Assembly: GCA_900660155.1 (NCBI GenBank)
Contig: CABFPE010000051.1
Coordinates: forward strand, 2,048,225-2,112,224
Origin: Hofstenia miamia
Lineage: Eukaryota; Xenacoelomorpha; Acoela; Hofsteniidae
Direction: 5' to 3'
DNA length: 64,000 bases
Of this stretch, positions 43,853 to 55,242 are shown one piece after another. A model generated the notes under the pieces. That model searched no databases. It was given only the letters and a program-made list of their open reading frames with translations, and was not told the DNA's origin. The position numbers were made by a program, and so were the translations under genes. The stretch's first letter is position 1, and the number at the start of each line of letters is the position of its first letter.

Positions 43853-44995
43853 AAAAATCAGGAGATTAAACATATTCATAGACTGTTGTGGGTTATGGCA
43901 ACAATCGTCATTATTTCACTTAACATTACAATACTTGTCGACGGACTAAAAATCCAAATGCATATGCACATATTAATCAATAAATTATGCAAATTATACA
44001 ATCAAATTCAGGGTGCAGTGCTTATGGGCCTCTGTGAAGCAAAAGACACTAGCAATGGTGTAATTTACTCCAGGCAGGGTTTGGGCCAAAGCTGTATTTG
44101 GACGAACTGGGCGTGGGGCTAAGTAATCGGCAAAATTCCAACTCGATATCAATTGTGTTCACTTTTTTGATACAATGTATTCTTTACTTATTTCAACGAA
44201 ATTCACTACAAAAATCAATTACTGCCATAAAAACTGTGTTAAGAATTTGAACTTCAAATGTAATATATCCGAGATCATTTAATTTAATTTTTAAACCTCA
44301 AGCCTCCCTAATTTTCAAGGGGCTTGATGCCACTTAATACGAAATCCTACTTCTAAAAAATCTAAATCGTTAGTAAATCTATAAGCCGTTGCAGAAAAAT
44401 TATTCTTATTTGTTGTGTTTCCATGAATAGAGAACCTTGTCAACATAAATTCCTTGAAAAAATGTCTAGGAAATATTACAAAATAATATCTAACCCTAAT
44501 TAACTCAAGCGGTTTTTTTTACATTTTTAAGCTCTTACATATTACGAACTAATAAAGACTGCTACTATCTGAAAACAACAATAGAGCAATGTCTCCTTTT
44601 TCAAGTAGACATTTAAATCGTCAATCGTCCTCGTTTCTGTACACATTTAAACGCTTTCATGACGCGTGTAAATGAAACTTGAGCTCTCTACCCAAAGAAA
44701 ACAAAATATTTTTGTGATTAATTTCTGCTCTCATGTATTTTATCAGAATTTTATGTGTGGGAATAATTTAAAAATTTTTTTCCGACTTCCAGTTGAATTC
44801 TGAGTTCTTATTAAGAATGTATCGCCTTTATTGTGTACATCACCATGAAAATAATTCATGTGATCCAATACCGCACAGTATGTACATTGTATTTTATAAA
44901 TTTTGGAGATTTTTAAATCAATTGAAATCAATTGATTTGATATCGACATGCTGATATCAATTCAACTCAATATCAACAGCAACCCTGGTTGTCAA

Positions 44996-45618
44996 GCCAG
45001 TGGCTGAGGGAGCATGGCCCTTCCTGTTGGGTCACTTGGCGCCTTCCTCCCGGCATCCTGGATTGAAAACTCCATAGAATTAATTCTAATATTATGTAAC
45101 TAAGTTGGAGTTAATATATTTTAGTTAAAATATATCAAATACTAATGCCATTCCTTTAAAAATTCAATGAAAACGTGCGAAACTATTTCATATGAGTAAA
45201 ACTATGATTTACTTATTGCACTACGTGGGGCCATGACCCCCTAACTTGCAAATGTATGCCACGAGCCTGCTGTTAGTCTTCCGAATGCTGTATATGAGTG
45301 ATCTGTAAGCCGATAAATTAAAGTTTCTGCATAGTTTTTGTCAGTTCGACGAGATAATTTGGTCTATAAAGTCCAACAATGAAGCTATCAAGTTTCGGAA
45401 ATCAGACAATTGACGAGGTTGCTATAGTGACTCACCAATTTCAATATACAACTATAGATATCCACGTTGTTAGTTATGAACGATTTATATAATGAGAATG
45501 TATTTGAAGAAATAGTTCACACAATGGGGATAACAAAAATGTGAATAGGGGAAGGGATGTATCGCATTTTGAAAAGGTAATTGGATAAATCGCGCTTTTT
45601 AATTATCAGAAGTAATTT
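44996..45618. other. AT-rich DNA without recognised feature
   Basis: Nothing recognised. Confidence 0.4.
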
Positions 45619-45626
45619 ACTTGAAT

Positions 45627-45776
45627 CAGGGGCGAGTCTAAAGGCGGGCTTGAGCAACCTCAGATTTTACATTTTTAATTTTTTTACCCAAATTCTTTTG
45701 ATTTAGCCAGTCAAAATCACTTTTGAAAACCTGACGGGAGCATTCCAGCATATCCCCCTCCTTGTGTACGCGACTG
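45627..45776 (+). mobile_element. MITE, CAGGGGCGTGCGC family, copy 3 (diverged)
   Basis: It starts CAGGGGCGAGTCTAAAGG and ends GTGTACGCGACTG; the interior keeps CACTTTTGAAAACCTGACGG as in 10579-10802. Flanks agree poorly (5 of 8). Confidence 0.65.
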
Positions 45777-46119
45777 GTTGGGATGGAATATAATGCTACA
45801 TTTTCCTTATGATTTCACTATATATTAAGGAAGTTTATTCGATAACTTACCACTTCCCAAATTATGACATAGAACCTACTTTGACCTTTTTATTTATCCC
45901 CATAATATGGCAACAGGTTGAAAATGTGTCAAGCAGTTATTTTGTATACTTACTTTTGTATTGTAATTGCATACAGTACTTTCTCTACGTTGTATTGGAG
46001 CTTGGCTTGGGGTTAGGATTGGTCCGTATTTTGAGTGATCTAATATAAGTAATATATAAGTGATGGCACCTACTGTGAAAATGCTCATTTGGGAAAAGAA
46101 CTTTGCATAATCGGAGATT

Positions 46120-46175
46120 GCTCCAATAAGAAAATGCTAATTGGGATCATCTTGAATATACCTTAGATGCGCGGG
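46120..46175 (+). repeat. 56-bp overlap, first copy
   Basis: Identical to 46841-46896. Together with the next entry it shows that 46177-46839 was wedged into a contig overlap. Confidence 0.9.
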
Positions 46176-46176
46176 N

Positions 46177-46839
46177 AGCCCAGCCAATTCATAGATCCTA
46201 AACGCGCCTCTGAATTGAATATTCTTTAATCCCTTTAATGTGACAATAAGGGATATATATATATAATAATGTAGGGTTGATTATTGGACTCTAATCATTG
46301 ATTCGATTCACTTTAGTTAAAACAACTTGATAAACCGTAATGTTGATAATTCTGAAATCAGTAAAAACTTAAGTAGTAACATCAAAAATTTGATTTATAA
46401 TATAGCACTGAATTTCCAATTGATGCAAATTTCATAAGAAAGTCATTATTAATAAAAATTTATTAAACTCCAGATGCTCACCAAGTATTTAGTTAGTGGA
46501 CAAAAAAATTTAATCTAGAAATCATCTTTAATATATAGCTAAAACGATATATAACTAAAAACAATTCAAACACTAGGCTTCGGCTAATTCCACTTCTACA
46601 TGAAGGCATTTCTTTCGATTAATGGTTTGATTGAATATTTTGAATTTATACAATTTATGCATGTTGAATAGAGATTAATTCATTTGGGTGGTATATTGGC
46701 AGAAAACAATGTAGTTAAGGTTAGTTGGTGCTGGTATAGGTGGAAGTTGGTCGCTCCAATCTGCAGGGTGGGGCAGTTCGGGTCAAGGCACTGCATCAAC
46801 CTGCAAATTAAATGCATCATATATATATATATATATATA
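46177..46839 (+). repeat. Misplaced 663-bp contig, duplicate of 47587-48249
   Basis: It is bounded by single Ns at 46176 and 46840 and reads the same as 47587-48249 throughout, by eye. Its start contains CCTAAACGCGCCTCTG, a right terminus of the GGCGCGTTTAGG family. Confidence 0.9.
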
Positions 46840-46896
46840 NGCTCCAATAAGAAAATGCTAATTGGGATCATCTTGAATATACCTTAGATGCGCGGG

Positions 46897-47586
46897 CATT
46901 CATATTATCCGCGAGTACCAGGTTTCCCGCCTGTAGGGTTAGCTTTAGTGCTGTGTTGGTAAGTTTATCTGATAGCTATATTCGAAGAAGCTTTGCCCAT
47001 ACACCTAAAAGTCTTATTCATACCAGCACCAATACCCGTAGGTTTCAATTTACAATAACTAATGTGCAGCATAATTGATTCTTATATTATAAAATAAAAT
47101 GCAAATTTCAAGATTACTGCATAAAGATGATGATTAAAACCGGTCCGGTTAAAGCTGATTAATCTGCAGGAGCTGGTTAATCAGGTTAAGAAACGGTTAA
47201 TTAATTTCATCTTTGACTTTTTACGATTGATAATAGACATGTCTTACATAAAAGAAGGCATAAATAATGGTGAATGGTCCGTTCTGTTTACTTATTGCAC
47301 ATTAACTAAGTACAATCGATCTTTCTTAGATTGTTACTTTCTATTAATCCGTAAAGTAGGAATGTCATACTAATTAGTTGTTCATAATTAGTTGTTCTTA
47401 ATGTGGAAGCAATATGGTACCATACTGTTGTGTGCTATTTATTAATATTTTATCGTGTGATTTTATTTGTAAATAGGTTCATTATTAATATAGGCTTGCC
47501 TAAAACATGTTGTGTTTTGTGATAGGGTTTAGGGTTAGGGTTAGAGTTTGGAACTGAGATTTCGGTCGGTTTTTAAGTCTGGCAGT
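46897..47586. other. AT-rich DNA with a short telomere-like run
   Basis: GGGTTTAGGGTTAGGGTTAG at about 47525-47544 is a short interstitial TTAGGG run. Otherwise nothing recognised. Confidence 0.5.
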
Positions 47587-48224
47587 AGCCCAGCCAATTC
47601 ATAGATCCTAAACGCGCCTCTGAATTGAATATTCTTTAATCCCTTTAATGTGACAATAAGGGATATATATATATAATAATGTAGGGTTGATTATTGGACT
47701 CTAATCATTGATTCGATTCACTTTAGTTAAAACAACTTGATAAACCGTAATGTTGATAATTCTGAAATCAGTAAAAACTTAAGTAGTAACATCAAAAATT
47801 TGATTTATAATATAGCACTGAATTTCCAATTGATGCAAATTTCATAAGAAAGTCATTATTAATAAAAATTTATTAAACTCCAGATGCTCACCAAGTATTT
47901 AGTTAGTGGACAAAAAAATTTAATCTAGAAATCATCTTTAATATATAGCTAAAACGATATATAACTAAAAACAATTCAAACACTAGGCTTCGGCTAATTC
48001 CACTTCTACATGAAGGCATTTCTTTCGATTAATGGTTTGATTGAATATTTTGAATTTATACAATTTATGCATGTTGAATAGAGATTAATTCATTTGGGTG
48101 GTATATTGGCAGAAAACAATGTAGTTAAGGTTAGTTGGTGCTGGTATAGGTGGAAGTTGGTCGCTCCAATCTGCAGGGTGGGGCAGTTCGGGTCAAGGCA
48201 CTGCATCAACCTGCAAATTAAATG

Positions 48225-48255
<31 letters not shown>
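47587..48255 (+). repeat. Duplicated stretch (true locus) ending in (AT)n
   Basis: Counterpart of 46177-46839, ending in the AT microsatellite at 48229-48255. The array length at the contig edge probably caused the failed join. Confidence 0.85.
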
Positions 48256-48260
<5 letters not shown>

Positions 48261-50050
48261 AAATACCCTTGAAAATGGGTTTTTCAACATTGGCTTTGCT
48301 GTAACCTGACTTTCATTTTGAGAGGCTATATTTCTTAATATTTTCAACCTTCTCTCATTTTGATGTAATTTCAAATAGCTTCATATGAAGTCAATTTGAA
48401 TTCATTCAATAGAATGATAGAAAAGTAATTCCATATATATAAGTATGTGCAATTAATTTCTGAAAGTATTTCTACAATTAATAAATTCAGAAAGTGTATT
48501 TCACCCGATTCAAATAAAAATTCGCAGCAGTGTTAAATCAGGACCTCTGGCTAGCTCAGCTTATAACATATTTTCAATTTTTATAAGCATATTTTCTGTA
48601 CTATCTTGAATAATACTTTATATATCTATAGGATCAATTTAATATAGTTTTTTGTTTATCAATTTGATTAGTTTTTCTGTCGTTGAGGCCTAAATTTTAA
48701 AGTTCAGTCTTCTTCAAAACCTACGATTATTGTCTTCAGGCTGAACAGGAAATTCCAGATAATAAAACAAAACAATAAAAATATTGCTTCTGTAACTGTT
48801 AGATTATACAAAGAAATCTTGAATAAATTTTGGAAATCCCGGAATCACGGGATTACAAACCCTAAGGTAGACATAAACGCAGTTAGTTCTTGGTCTAAAT
48901 GGTATTATTACTTAGTTACTTTTAGAATTTATTATTGCAAAAAGATATGGAAGTGGGGCAGGTTGGCCCATGAGGTGGGGTGAGATGTTGATTTCGCCTG
49001 GCATGGGGCAAGGTTTTCAAAAATAGCTGCTCATAAGGTAAAAAATGCCAATTTCTGAGATTGTGCAATTATATTTTTATAAGTTGGGGTTGCTCGCTTG
49101 ATAGCATTTGAATTTTGTTGCAATTTAACCAATTCACTACCGGTATGTATTTTTACCATTTGGTGCAAGAATTTTTTTCGTTAGAAGTCATTTTATAACT
49201 TATTGAAAACTATTGGGTTTCTTGATTTTGGAAACCAGACCTAAAATTAAACCCTTTTCAATACTAAGAAAAATAATTTAAATTATACATGTATTTAAAG
49301 TGGCATCAATGAAATTTCAAAATCTAACTGTTTGTGAATGATGCTTGTTTAGAAAAAAGATGGGCATGGGCTGGGCCGACAAGGATGGGCTTGAGCCGAG
49401 AAATTGACAAAGTTGATCAACGAAATACGCCGATATTTTAAACTATTAGCCAACTGTGTACTAAAATCAACTCAACTGAAGTGTAGAATAACATTGTAAG
49501 CAATGAGTTGAGAAATGTTACTCATTCTTTAAAGTTCAAAATATTATATGTCAATTTCTAAGAAATTTTATTCATTAAATAAAAATGTAAGTGAACAAGC
49601 ATTTTATACAAACTCAAATTATTTACAAAATGATTGTGTATCTGAATGACTAATAGACTATGCTCTTGAAATTTGTTCAAATCATTTCCCTACTAGCACT
49701 CTCAAATTTGATTGAATATGTCTTCCAGTGGCGTATTTAGGGGGTGAGGCAGTGTCCCCTTTTCAGGTTTTCAACATTGAGTCTATGGTTAAAAAATAAG
49801 GCATCTCACTAAAAATTTAAACAATTTAGAACTAGTCTAGCTAAATGCAGTTTAATAACCAATTTTTGTAATATTTTAACAGTTCTTGGAAGAATCTATC
49901 ACATAATTGAACACCAAATTTGCTGAAAATTGAGATGTCCCCCATCAGAAATTTCTGGATAACCTCCTGATATTTTCTGTTGATTTTTAATGAATATTGA
50001 GCGTGGATCTCTGGAAATAAATTCGAAGGACGATGTCGGATTGTAATTAT
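48256..50050. other. AT-rich DNA without recognised gene
   Basis: A terminus-like patch CAGTGGCGTATTTAGGGGG sits at 49726-49744 without a visible partner. Nothing else recognised. Confidence 0.45.
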
Positions 50051-50077
50051 GGTTACTGTAATCCACGGTGTGATTGA

Positions 50078-50371
50078 AGTTGCATAGGGAGACATTACCA
50101 TTTATCGTATGGAGAAGAGCTCAACAAATATCCAAGGAATGCAAAATATCCTAATTATGTTGTTGGAAGTGGTCCAAACGTCACTGATGTCACATTAGAA
50201 TTAAGATTGCTTATTCGAATTAGCTTTGACAAAGATTCCTTGAATGATTTGGACCAGAAACCTACAATTAGTCACCGCGTACTTTATAGAAATCCTGCAG
50301 ATGACTTGGAGAAGGATGCAGTTGATGAATTCGTTATCAGCTCTCTCACCAAAACAAAGATGACAGAATAA
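50078..50371 (+). pseudogene. Unrecognised coding-like segment, no start codon
   Basis: One plus-strand frame is open for 97 codons between stops at 50075-50077 and 50369-50371, with protein-like composition (YHLSYGEELNKYPRNAKYPN, NVTDVTLELRLLIRISFDKD, AVDEFVISSLTKTKMTE). One frame shift on, the text continues in kind (NNWLFQPDSGLAENGCFKKT). There is no early ATG and no recognised domain. It may be a decayed exon or a relic of a mobile-element protein. Confidence 0.35.
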
Positions 50372-50469
50372 TTGGCTGTTCCAACCTGATTCTGGCCTTG
50401 CTGAAAATGGGTGCTTCAAGAAAACGGATTATTTTTTACCGAGAAATGGAATATTGTTAATTTTTTATT

Positions 50470-50880
50470 TATTTTTAACATACCCATAATTGGTTAAGCA
50501 AACCAATAGTTTTTGGCTTGGAATATATGAATGGGCTAAAACGGGCTGAATTTGTGTTAGTGCAAATGGAACTGCTGGACTCGAGTAGGGTTAGGTTAGG
50601 GCTATAACTGGAATTAAATATTCCATGTAGGATACATGGAGATAGTAAGGCCATAGTTTACTAAATCGCCTAATAAATTTATGGGTGAAATTGGTGACTG
50701 ATTACCATTGTTGTTAGCTTTGACCTTTAGTAGTTATGTTCAATTATCTTATGTTAAAACACTTATTGTGCGTAATCTTTAAATATAGTTTTGTATAACT
50801 TAGCATCTTCTTTACAAGGAACAAGGCCCTTGATGTTAATTATATTTGACTCACTGACGTTTCATTTTCGTCCAAAGAAC
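50470..50880. other. AT-rich DNA without recognised feature
   Basis: A short TAGGGTTAGGTTAGGGC run lies at about 50587-50602. Nothing else recognised. Confidence 0.4.
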
Positions 50881-50882
50881 TA

Positions 50883-51312
50883 TGGCTGTTCGATAATCAA
50901 ATTACTAGAGTCAATCAACTACGTCAATCAATCCCATTATCCTCGTACGTCCATTTTCAATTTTCAATCAATTATCTCGACGGATATTGATGGCTAAGAA
51001 CATTTTTTTCAAAACTTTTTTTCAAAGAAATATGGAAAATATTAAAAAATATCTTGGCTTCATTAGGAAATACAATGTAGCTGAAACCTTTGAATTTAAG
51101 GGTTTAGCTTTATACTTGGGGCTTAGACCACGTTTATTTTTGTGAACTGTGCTTCTGAACTACGATTAGTTCAAATCAAACAAACCTTACACGTTTGAAG
51201 TCTGTAGATTGCAAACAATATGTGCTAATTGATAATTGAATGAAGTTTGCAGCAGTATCAATCAATTATCCACTCCGAACTGCTAGATCAACTATCAATT
51301 ATCATGGGTAGC
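50883..51312 (+). mobile_element. GGCTGTTCGAT family element, longer copy
   Basis: It starts GGCTGTTCGATAATCAAATT, like 23884-23983, and has TCAATCAATTATC-type repeats near both ends. The right limit is approximate. Confidence 0.5.
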
Positions 51313-51576
51313 ATGGAAAAACGATGTATATCATTGGAAAGCAAATATTTGCTGATTTTAACCATGCGGTTTATTATTTGATTACACATCAGAATTATTT
51401 CCTAAACTTTTGAAATATCTTTTTCTACCCTGAACCAAGCACCTTTTTGAACAACCGACATATGATACATTAATTCCATATAAATTTTGACATCAGAACC
51501 AGTGACTGTACCAGCTTTAATCTTTGCATCTGACTATTTTGGAAATTGTTCATGCAAACATTTGATTTCCCATTAA

Positions 51577-52064
51577 CCCTATTTGACCTGGGCTTTTTTC
51601 GAGCTGCTCAAGCCTGGAAAGGGACAACTTCCTCCCACCTAGCTAACTCTGGATTGTATTATAATGTTAATACGAAACGTTGAACAAATATTATTCATAT
51701 CAGCACCCTCAATTTCCAATGTATTAAAATGCGATGCAATAGTTATTTTTGATGACGTCATCAAACCTCAAAATGTGGGTATTTTTGAAATATTTTAAAT
51801 ATTGATTTTATCATTCCGAACTAATTAAATATCATTTTCATACTAACAATCATAAGTTTTTGCAAAAATTGGAAGACTATATCCACAGTTGAAAAATAAT
51901 ATCATACATAAAAGGAGGAGCTATTTAGCAAATTTTTATAAGGGGTTAGGACCGTAGTGAAATTTAGAAAAGTCACTAAGTCTCATTAAGAAAGTTCCAC
52001 AACTTTTTGAGTAATAATCAAACGTTTAATAGAGAGAGGAAGTCCACCCCTAGGTCGAATAGGG
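51577..52064 (+). mobile_element. piggyBac-type MITE at TTAA, copy 1
   Basis: TTAA (51573-51576) precedes CCCTATTTGACCTGGG; the right end CCTAGGTCGAATAGGG is followed by TTGA, one change from TTAA. Terminal CCC plus TTAA is the piggyBac signature. The 488-bp interior is non-coding. Confidence 0.75.
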
Positions 52065-52079
52065 TTGAGTAATTGGATC

Positions 52080-52830
52080 AACACACTTATATTTCTTAAT
52101 ATTCCTAAAGGAGTTCCTAAACGTGTTTGTAAAAATTACGTACTTATTATCAAAGCTTTCTGCTAATAAACTAACAACAGATTGTGCGGAACAGAAAAAA
52201 ATCTTGTTTAGAATGTTTTAGTTTACAGATGTTATTAAGCTTAATGTTCATAATGAGAAAAAGTATTTGCCAAATTTGCAAGTTTTCCTTTTACTAGTAT
52301 TGCTGTCTTCCTTAATTGACAAGAAAAAGATGATTTGTTTTGTTTCTTCATGGTATTGCTTACAAATGAAAGATGTTCATTATTCCCTAGTAGCACCAAC
52401 ATAGTACCAGTATGTTGGCATAATTACATGTATAACATATTCGCTGAGCATAGGTTTGTCTTGATCACAGGTTTGATTATTACTTAAAGTGGATTGGTTA
52501 TCATTGGAAAAAAATTCCCCTCTTTGACGCCTCAAAACACAGAAAATGATTAATGTGTGATTCAATTGTAAACATTATATTGCAGTTAAAGCTTGAAATT
52601 ACAAACATGAAAACAGTTCTCCTATTGAAATGTTAGGTGCAAGGGTGTACTCTTAAATATTAAAGGAGGAGGATCTCAATACCGTTTATACTATATACAC
52701 TTAACGTCATAGTTAGGGCAACCAGGAAAATACACGCCAACTATTTCCCTCTGGCATTACTCGTTTGGAGAATACATCAAAGCACACAACATTCTTGCAA
52801 GCTTAGAGGCCGGCAATATGATCAAATTCC
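52080..52830. other. AT-rich DNA without recognised feature
   Basis: Nothing recognised. Confidence 0.4.
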
Positions 52831-52837
52831 ACACTAT

Positions 52838-52892
52838 GATTAAAGTTCACATTTTGATTAAAGTTCACATTTTGATTGAAGTTCACATTTTT
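52838..52892 (+). repeat. 18-bp tandem repeat, three units
   Basis: GATTAAAGTTCACATTTT repeats at 52838, 52856 and 52874 with one base change in the last unit. Confidence 0.9.
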
Positions 52893-52899
52893 ATAGGTT

Positions 52900-53800
52900 C
52901 ACATGGAGATAGGTAACTTAAAGTATCCACAAAACAAATAACATTTGCATTCATAATAAAAGCCATTATAAAGTCCAGTAAAAATTTTTGCCATGCTGAG
53001 AGAAACGTTTTTACACCCAGATAATGGCTTTCCAATTTTTTATGTATTTTCAAGAAAAATCCATATTTTGTTTGAATTGACAGACCATAGGTCCCAGTTG
53101 ATAATATATCAATATATTCCATTTTTCCAGGAATACTAGGTCATTGTGGTCCACTACGATAATATGAAAAGGTCTTATTCAATGTAACAATAAAAAGAAA
53201 GTCTGTGTACAAAATGCAGAAATGAATTTCTATTAAAACTGTTAGCAATTTAGAACACATTGAGCAGAAAAATTCGCAAGGCTTATGGAATTTAAAGATA
53301 TTCATTACAAAGTTGTTTTGTACAACTAAGCATATAAGCAATAACTACTAGAACATCTTAATTGTTCTTGATGCAAATATTTTTGATGTATCACTGGCTT
53401 CGTTTTTTATTTCAAACAGCCAGCATTAAGAAACAGTAGTCCAGTTTAGTGCATGTGTGTTTATAATCATTAACAGGCGCTGATACAGTTTTGAACACAT
53501 GTGTTTATAAGTATGGAAAATATCATGATATTGTAATCAACTCATTCATTATTCTATTCTTAAATATCTTCCAAAAATAATTTCATTCAATTCAAATTTA
53601 GTTCCATTTATTATTCATTGTACGTATGCACACATACACCAGTATATTCGACACACGGTTCAGATATCTTGGTAAATCGGTACCCAGCCGCTCCTCTTGT
53701 TAAGTTTATATTACCAGTTCAGGGTGCTGGATCTTACATCTTTTAAAACTTTCTGAAGCAAATGTTTGAATGTTTGTTAATTATTAATGAGTACAGATCT
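52900..53800. other. AT-rich DNA without recognised feature
   Basis: No gene, repeat ends or array recognised. Confidence 0.4.
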
Positions 53801-53808
53801 GTATACTT

Positions 53809-53828
53809 ATATATATATATATATATAT
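53809..53828. repeat. (AT)n microsatellite
   Basis: Short AT array. Confidence 0.9.
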
Positions 53829-53839
53829 CATAAAAAATT

Positions 53840-54590
53840 TAGCAATTGATAAGTCGTAGCCCTCTAAACTTAAGTTCCATTTCAAAACAAACCTTTAATT
53901 ATACTAATTTTAAATTTGCATTTGGTAAACTTTCTATAAATTTTCAAAAAGCTTCATCAAATAATATCAAAAATTGTTATTCAGTATTAATTTGACCATC
54001 ATATCATTTTTTCCTTTATACATGTTCTATACATAAATCCTTGATAAAAATTTAAATTTATTTAATTTCAAATCGAAAAAATGGTTTTCAAAATATTAAA
54101 AAAGAATTTGAATCGCTAAAAGTATAATATTACAATGTATATGAAGTATCTAAGTGGTTTTTCTTAAAGCAGATCCAAAACTGCTGCAACTTTTTTTGAA
54201 ACATCGAGGTATTGCGTAAATAAGCATGTAGGTTAAAGACAAAAAACGCAACAGATGCGCCAGTGTACATTGATGTAATTAAAACATCTATATTGAGCAC
54301 TTCAATGTAATGATATTTGAAATCCGTATCTTTCCTAGAATATATTAAAAGTCCTTCAACATCCATTCTTGAAATCAAAGATTTTTTACACTAATCATCC
54401 AAATTTGAGTATAATATTTTAAACATTGGCAAGTATTCGCTTAATGATTTCAAGATTTAAACCCCACGATTTATTCCTCTTAAAAATGCTTTTGTACCTA
54501 TCTGTATCTTACAATTGTTAAATAGACACTCAACAAATTAGTTTGTGTGTCGTAGCGGAACCAGGCATAGTTTTTTATACTTCTCCTGGG
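53840..54590. other. AT-rich DNA, one weak receptor-like frame
   Basis: A minus-strand frame at 54130-54378 ends FNLHAYLRNTSMFQKKLQQF then WICFKKN, loosely like the helix-8 region of a class A receptor tail, 6 kb from real GPCR genes. No transmembrane segments can be read before it, so it is only noted. Confidence 0.25.
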
Positions 54591-54639
54591 AAAGAAGAAA
54601 AAATGGAATTTGGTTTTAATGTAATCCACCATCAGATCT

Positions 54640-54933
54640 GGTTTTCCCTGTCCCTTCCCCATTTATTTTAAAAAGAGTTTTCTTGGCAAAAATTTCAGTT
54701 GTCCCTTTAATTTACCAGTAATTTACACATAAAGATATTTCTACTGCTTTCTGTATTTCTGTTGATTAAGTTCCCAATTTTCAGCAAAAGATGGAAGACT
54801 ATATTCGGATATTTAGAAAATCTTTATGAAGTTAAGAAACTCACTAAGTCTTGCTAATAAAGCTTCACAACTTTTTGACCAATATTCAAAAGCTTAAAAG
54901 GAGAAGAGAAAAAGTCCCACAGGTCGAATAGGG
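54640..54933 (+). mobile_element. piggyBac-type MITE, copy 2 (right part)
   Basis: Right end AGGTCGAATAGGG is followed by an intact TTAA (54934-54937). The text upstream matches the right half of 51577-52064 (GGAAGACTATAT, CACTAAGTCT, CCACAACTTTTTGA in order). The left end was not found. Confidence 0.7.
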
Positions 54934-55111
54934 TTAAGCACTTATGCCAATAGTTGTCTATGCATTTTACTCATAATTTTTAATTAGAGGACATTTCATT
55001 CATGGACAGACGAAAAATCCTTTGATTCGTTTAACTGGGAAAATTGAATTTAAGTGAACGCGATTCTATGTCAAACGAATTAATCTCATCAATTAAATTG
55101 TGATTACAGAA

Positions 55112-55228
55112 ATGGATACGTCTGCCATTTTGGCCTTCCCAATTACGACGGGATTAATGTTAATTCCAAAATTTAATTGCTACATATCATTTGTATTTTA
55201 CTTCTCAAATGAATCGCGGGGCATCTAA
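55112..55228 (+). promoter_or_regulatory. Upstream ORF overlapping the proposed GPCR start
   Basis: ATG 55112 opens a 38-codon frame (MDTSAILAFPITTGLM..) ending TAA 55226-55228, which overlaps the proposed GPCR ATG at 55209 in another frame. If both lie on the mature transcript, this overlapping uORF would reduce receptor translation. Inference from sequence only. Confidence 0.35.
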
Positions 55229-55242
55229 TGAAACCGTTGATG
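55209..55242 (+). CDS. Proposed first coding exon of GPCR 1
   Basis: ATG 55209 gives MNRGASNETVD plus one further base (G55242), followed by GTAAGTA, a near-ideal 5' splice donor. The main GPCR exon starts after an AG at 59990-59991 with AA, completing the codon G|AA (Glu) and continuing LRIVPNTTNTT. The phase fits without a stop, and the peptide adds an N-glycosylation site (NET) to a Ser/Thr/Asn-rich extracellular tail. A phase match alone has one chance in three, so this is a model, not proof. It implies an intron of 4749 bp. Confidence 0.5.

Larger units (their letters stand above)
42677..44987 (+). mobile_element. hAT-like element with GTTGATATCAA ends
   Basis: Ends CAGGGTTGCGGTTGATAT and ATATCAACAGCAACCCTG are inverted repeats, followed inward by clusters of TTGATATCAA-type subterminal repeats at both ends. 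Flanks GTAGTCAG (42669-42676) and GTTGTCAA (44988-44995) agree at 6 of 8. About 2.3 kb with no transposase domain that I could read. It contains a probable solo LTR and one arm of a dispersed inverted repeat. Confidence 0.7.

Noticed and set aside
46680-48374. Duplicate gene pair (frames at 46680-46887 and 48090-48374 encode the same peptides)
   Set aside because: The second copy is the misplaced duplicate contig, and the peptides run into an AT microsatellite.
54130-54378. Minus-strand frame with a receptor-tail-like C-terminus
   Set aside because: No transmembrane segments can be read before it; the resemblance to helix 8 is too short.
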